Part shown: piece by piece, positions 63,877-64,000 of the stretch
Layout: each line of letters begins with the position of its first letter
Numbering within the stretch: position 1 is the stretch's first letter
Assembly (NCBI RefSeq): GCF_002929305.1
Contig: NZ_PJIO01000004.1
Coordinates: 260,538 to 324,537 of the forward strand
Direction: 5' to 3'
DNA length: 64,000 nucleotides
DNA from: Arthrobacter sp. GMC3
GTDB taxonomy: Bacteria; Actinomycetota; Actinomycetes; Actinomycetales; Micrococcaceae
Notes under the pieces: generated by a model
The model's input: only the letters and a program-made list of their open reading frames with translations
Told to the model about the DNA's origin: nothing
Databases searched by the model: none
Translations under genes and position numbers: made by a program

Positions 63877-64000
63877 TCGAGGGGGGGGGGGGGGGGGGGG
63901 AATTGGGGGGACCCCTTTTTTTATTTTTTTTTTTTTTTTTCTTTTTTTTTGTAAAAAAAAAAATTTTTTTTTTTTTGTTTTTTTTTCTCTTTGGTTTGCG
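63877..64000. other. Homopolymer tail, probable sequence artefact
   Basis: Runs of G, then T and A, make up nearly all of the last 124 bases, unlike any other part of this GC-rich window. This pattern is typical of a low-quality contig end. No feature is called here. Confidence 0.85.

Noticed and set aside
63877..64000. AT-rich tail as a promoter or terminator region
   Set aside because: Pure homopolymers at the end of the sequence fit sequencing error better than a regulatory region.

Overview
The window looks like the chromosome of a high-GC actinobacterium of the Micrococcaceae (Arthrobacter or a close relative). The reasons are high GC with strong third-position bias, frequent GTG and TTG starts behind AGGAGG-type ribosome binding sites, the actinobacterial gene pair perM-purN, and many ATGA stop/start overlaps. 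This is inferred from gene content; no marker search was run. I see no rRNA, tRNA, CRISPR array, transposase or prophage.

Layout. At 1-1480 a partial gene is followed by a one-gene module: an AbiEi-like/DUF559 protein flanked by two nearly identical 60-66 bp perfect hairpins. From 1.5 to 13 kb lie metabolic genes: a Tat-exported hydrolase, a GH20 beta-N-acetylhexosaminidase divergent from a TetR regulator, an FMN reductase, a GH2 beta-galactosidase, an SDR enzyme, idi, and an unfamiliar S1/coiled-coil protein. From 13.3 to 27.1 kb is a deoxy-sugar (probably L-fucose) utilisation region: a DapA-family aldolase/dehydratase with a GntR regulator, then a second GntR regulator divergent from a six-gene operon (binding protein, enolase-superfamily dehydratase, two permeases, ABC ATPase, mutarotase), facing a GH95 alpha-L-fucosidase. 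A CCTATAGG palindrome lies in front of both the transport operon and the fucosidase gene, so one regulator probably controls both.

From 27.6 to 36.6 kb are a PLD-helicase-DUF3427 protein (a defence candidate), a second SDR gene, a helix-turn-helix/X25 fusion, several small membrane proteins and a succinyl-CoA:acetate CoA-transferase. From 36.8 to 51.4 kb are a thioredoxin-reductase-like flavoprotein divergent from an XRE-cupin regulator, pcp, moaA, aidB, a ccdA-dsbA pair, a cold-shock gene with a long leader, perM, purN, a DedA protein, a lipoprotein unit bracketed by a 47-bp direct repeat, and an MFS transporter.

From 51.5 to 63.9 kb is a coherent peptidoglycan/muropeptide salvage locus. 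It holds two beta-lactamase-fold hydrolases, an LD-carboxypeptidase and a complete oligopeptide ABC transporter (fused ATPases and a C-terminally anchored binding protein). Divergent from these are an M20 peptidase and an AmiE-like serine hydrolase, and then murQ. The last ~125 bases are homopolymer runs and look like a bad contig end, not biology.
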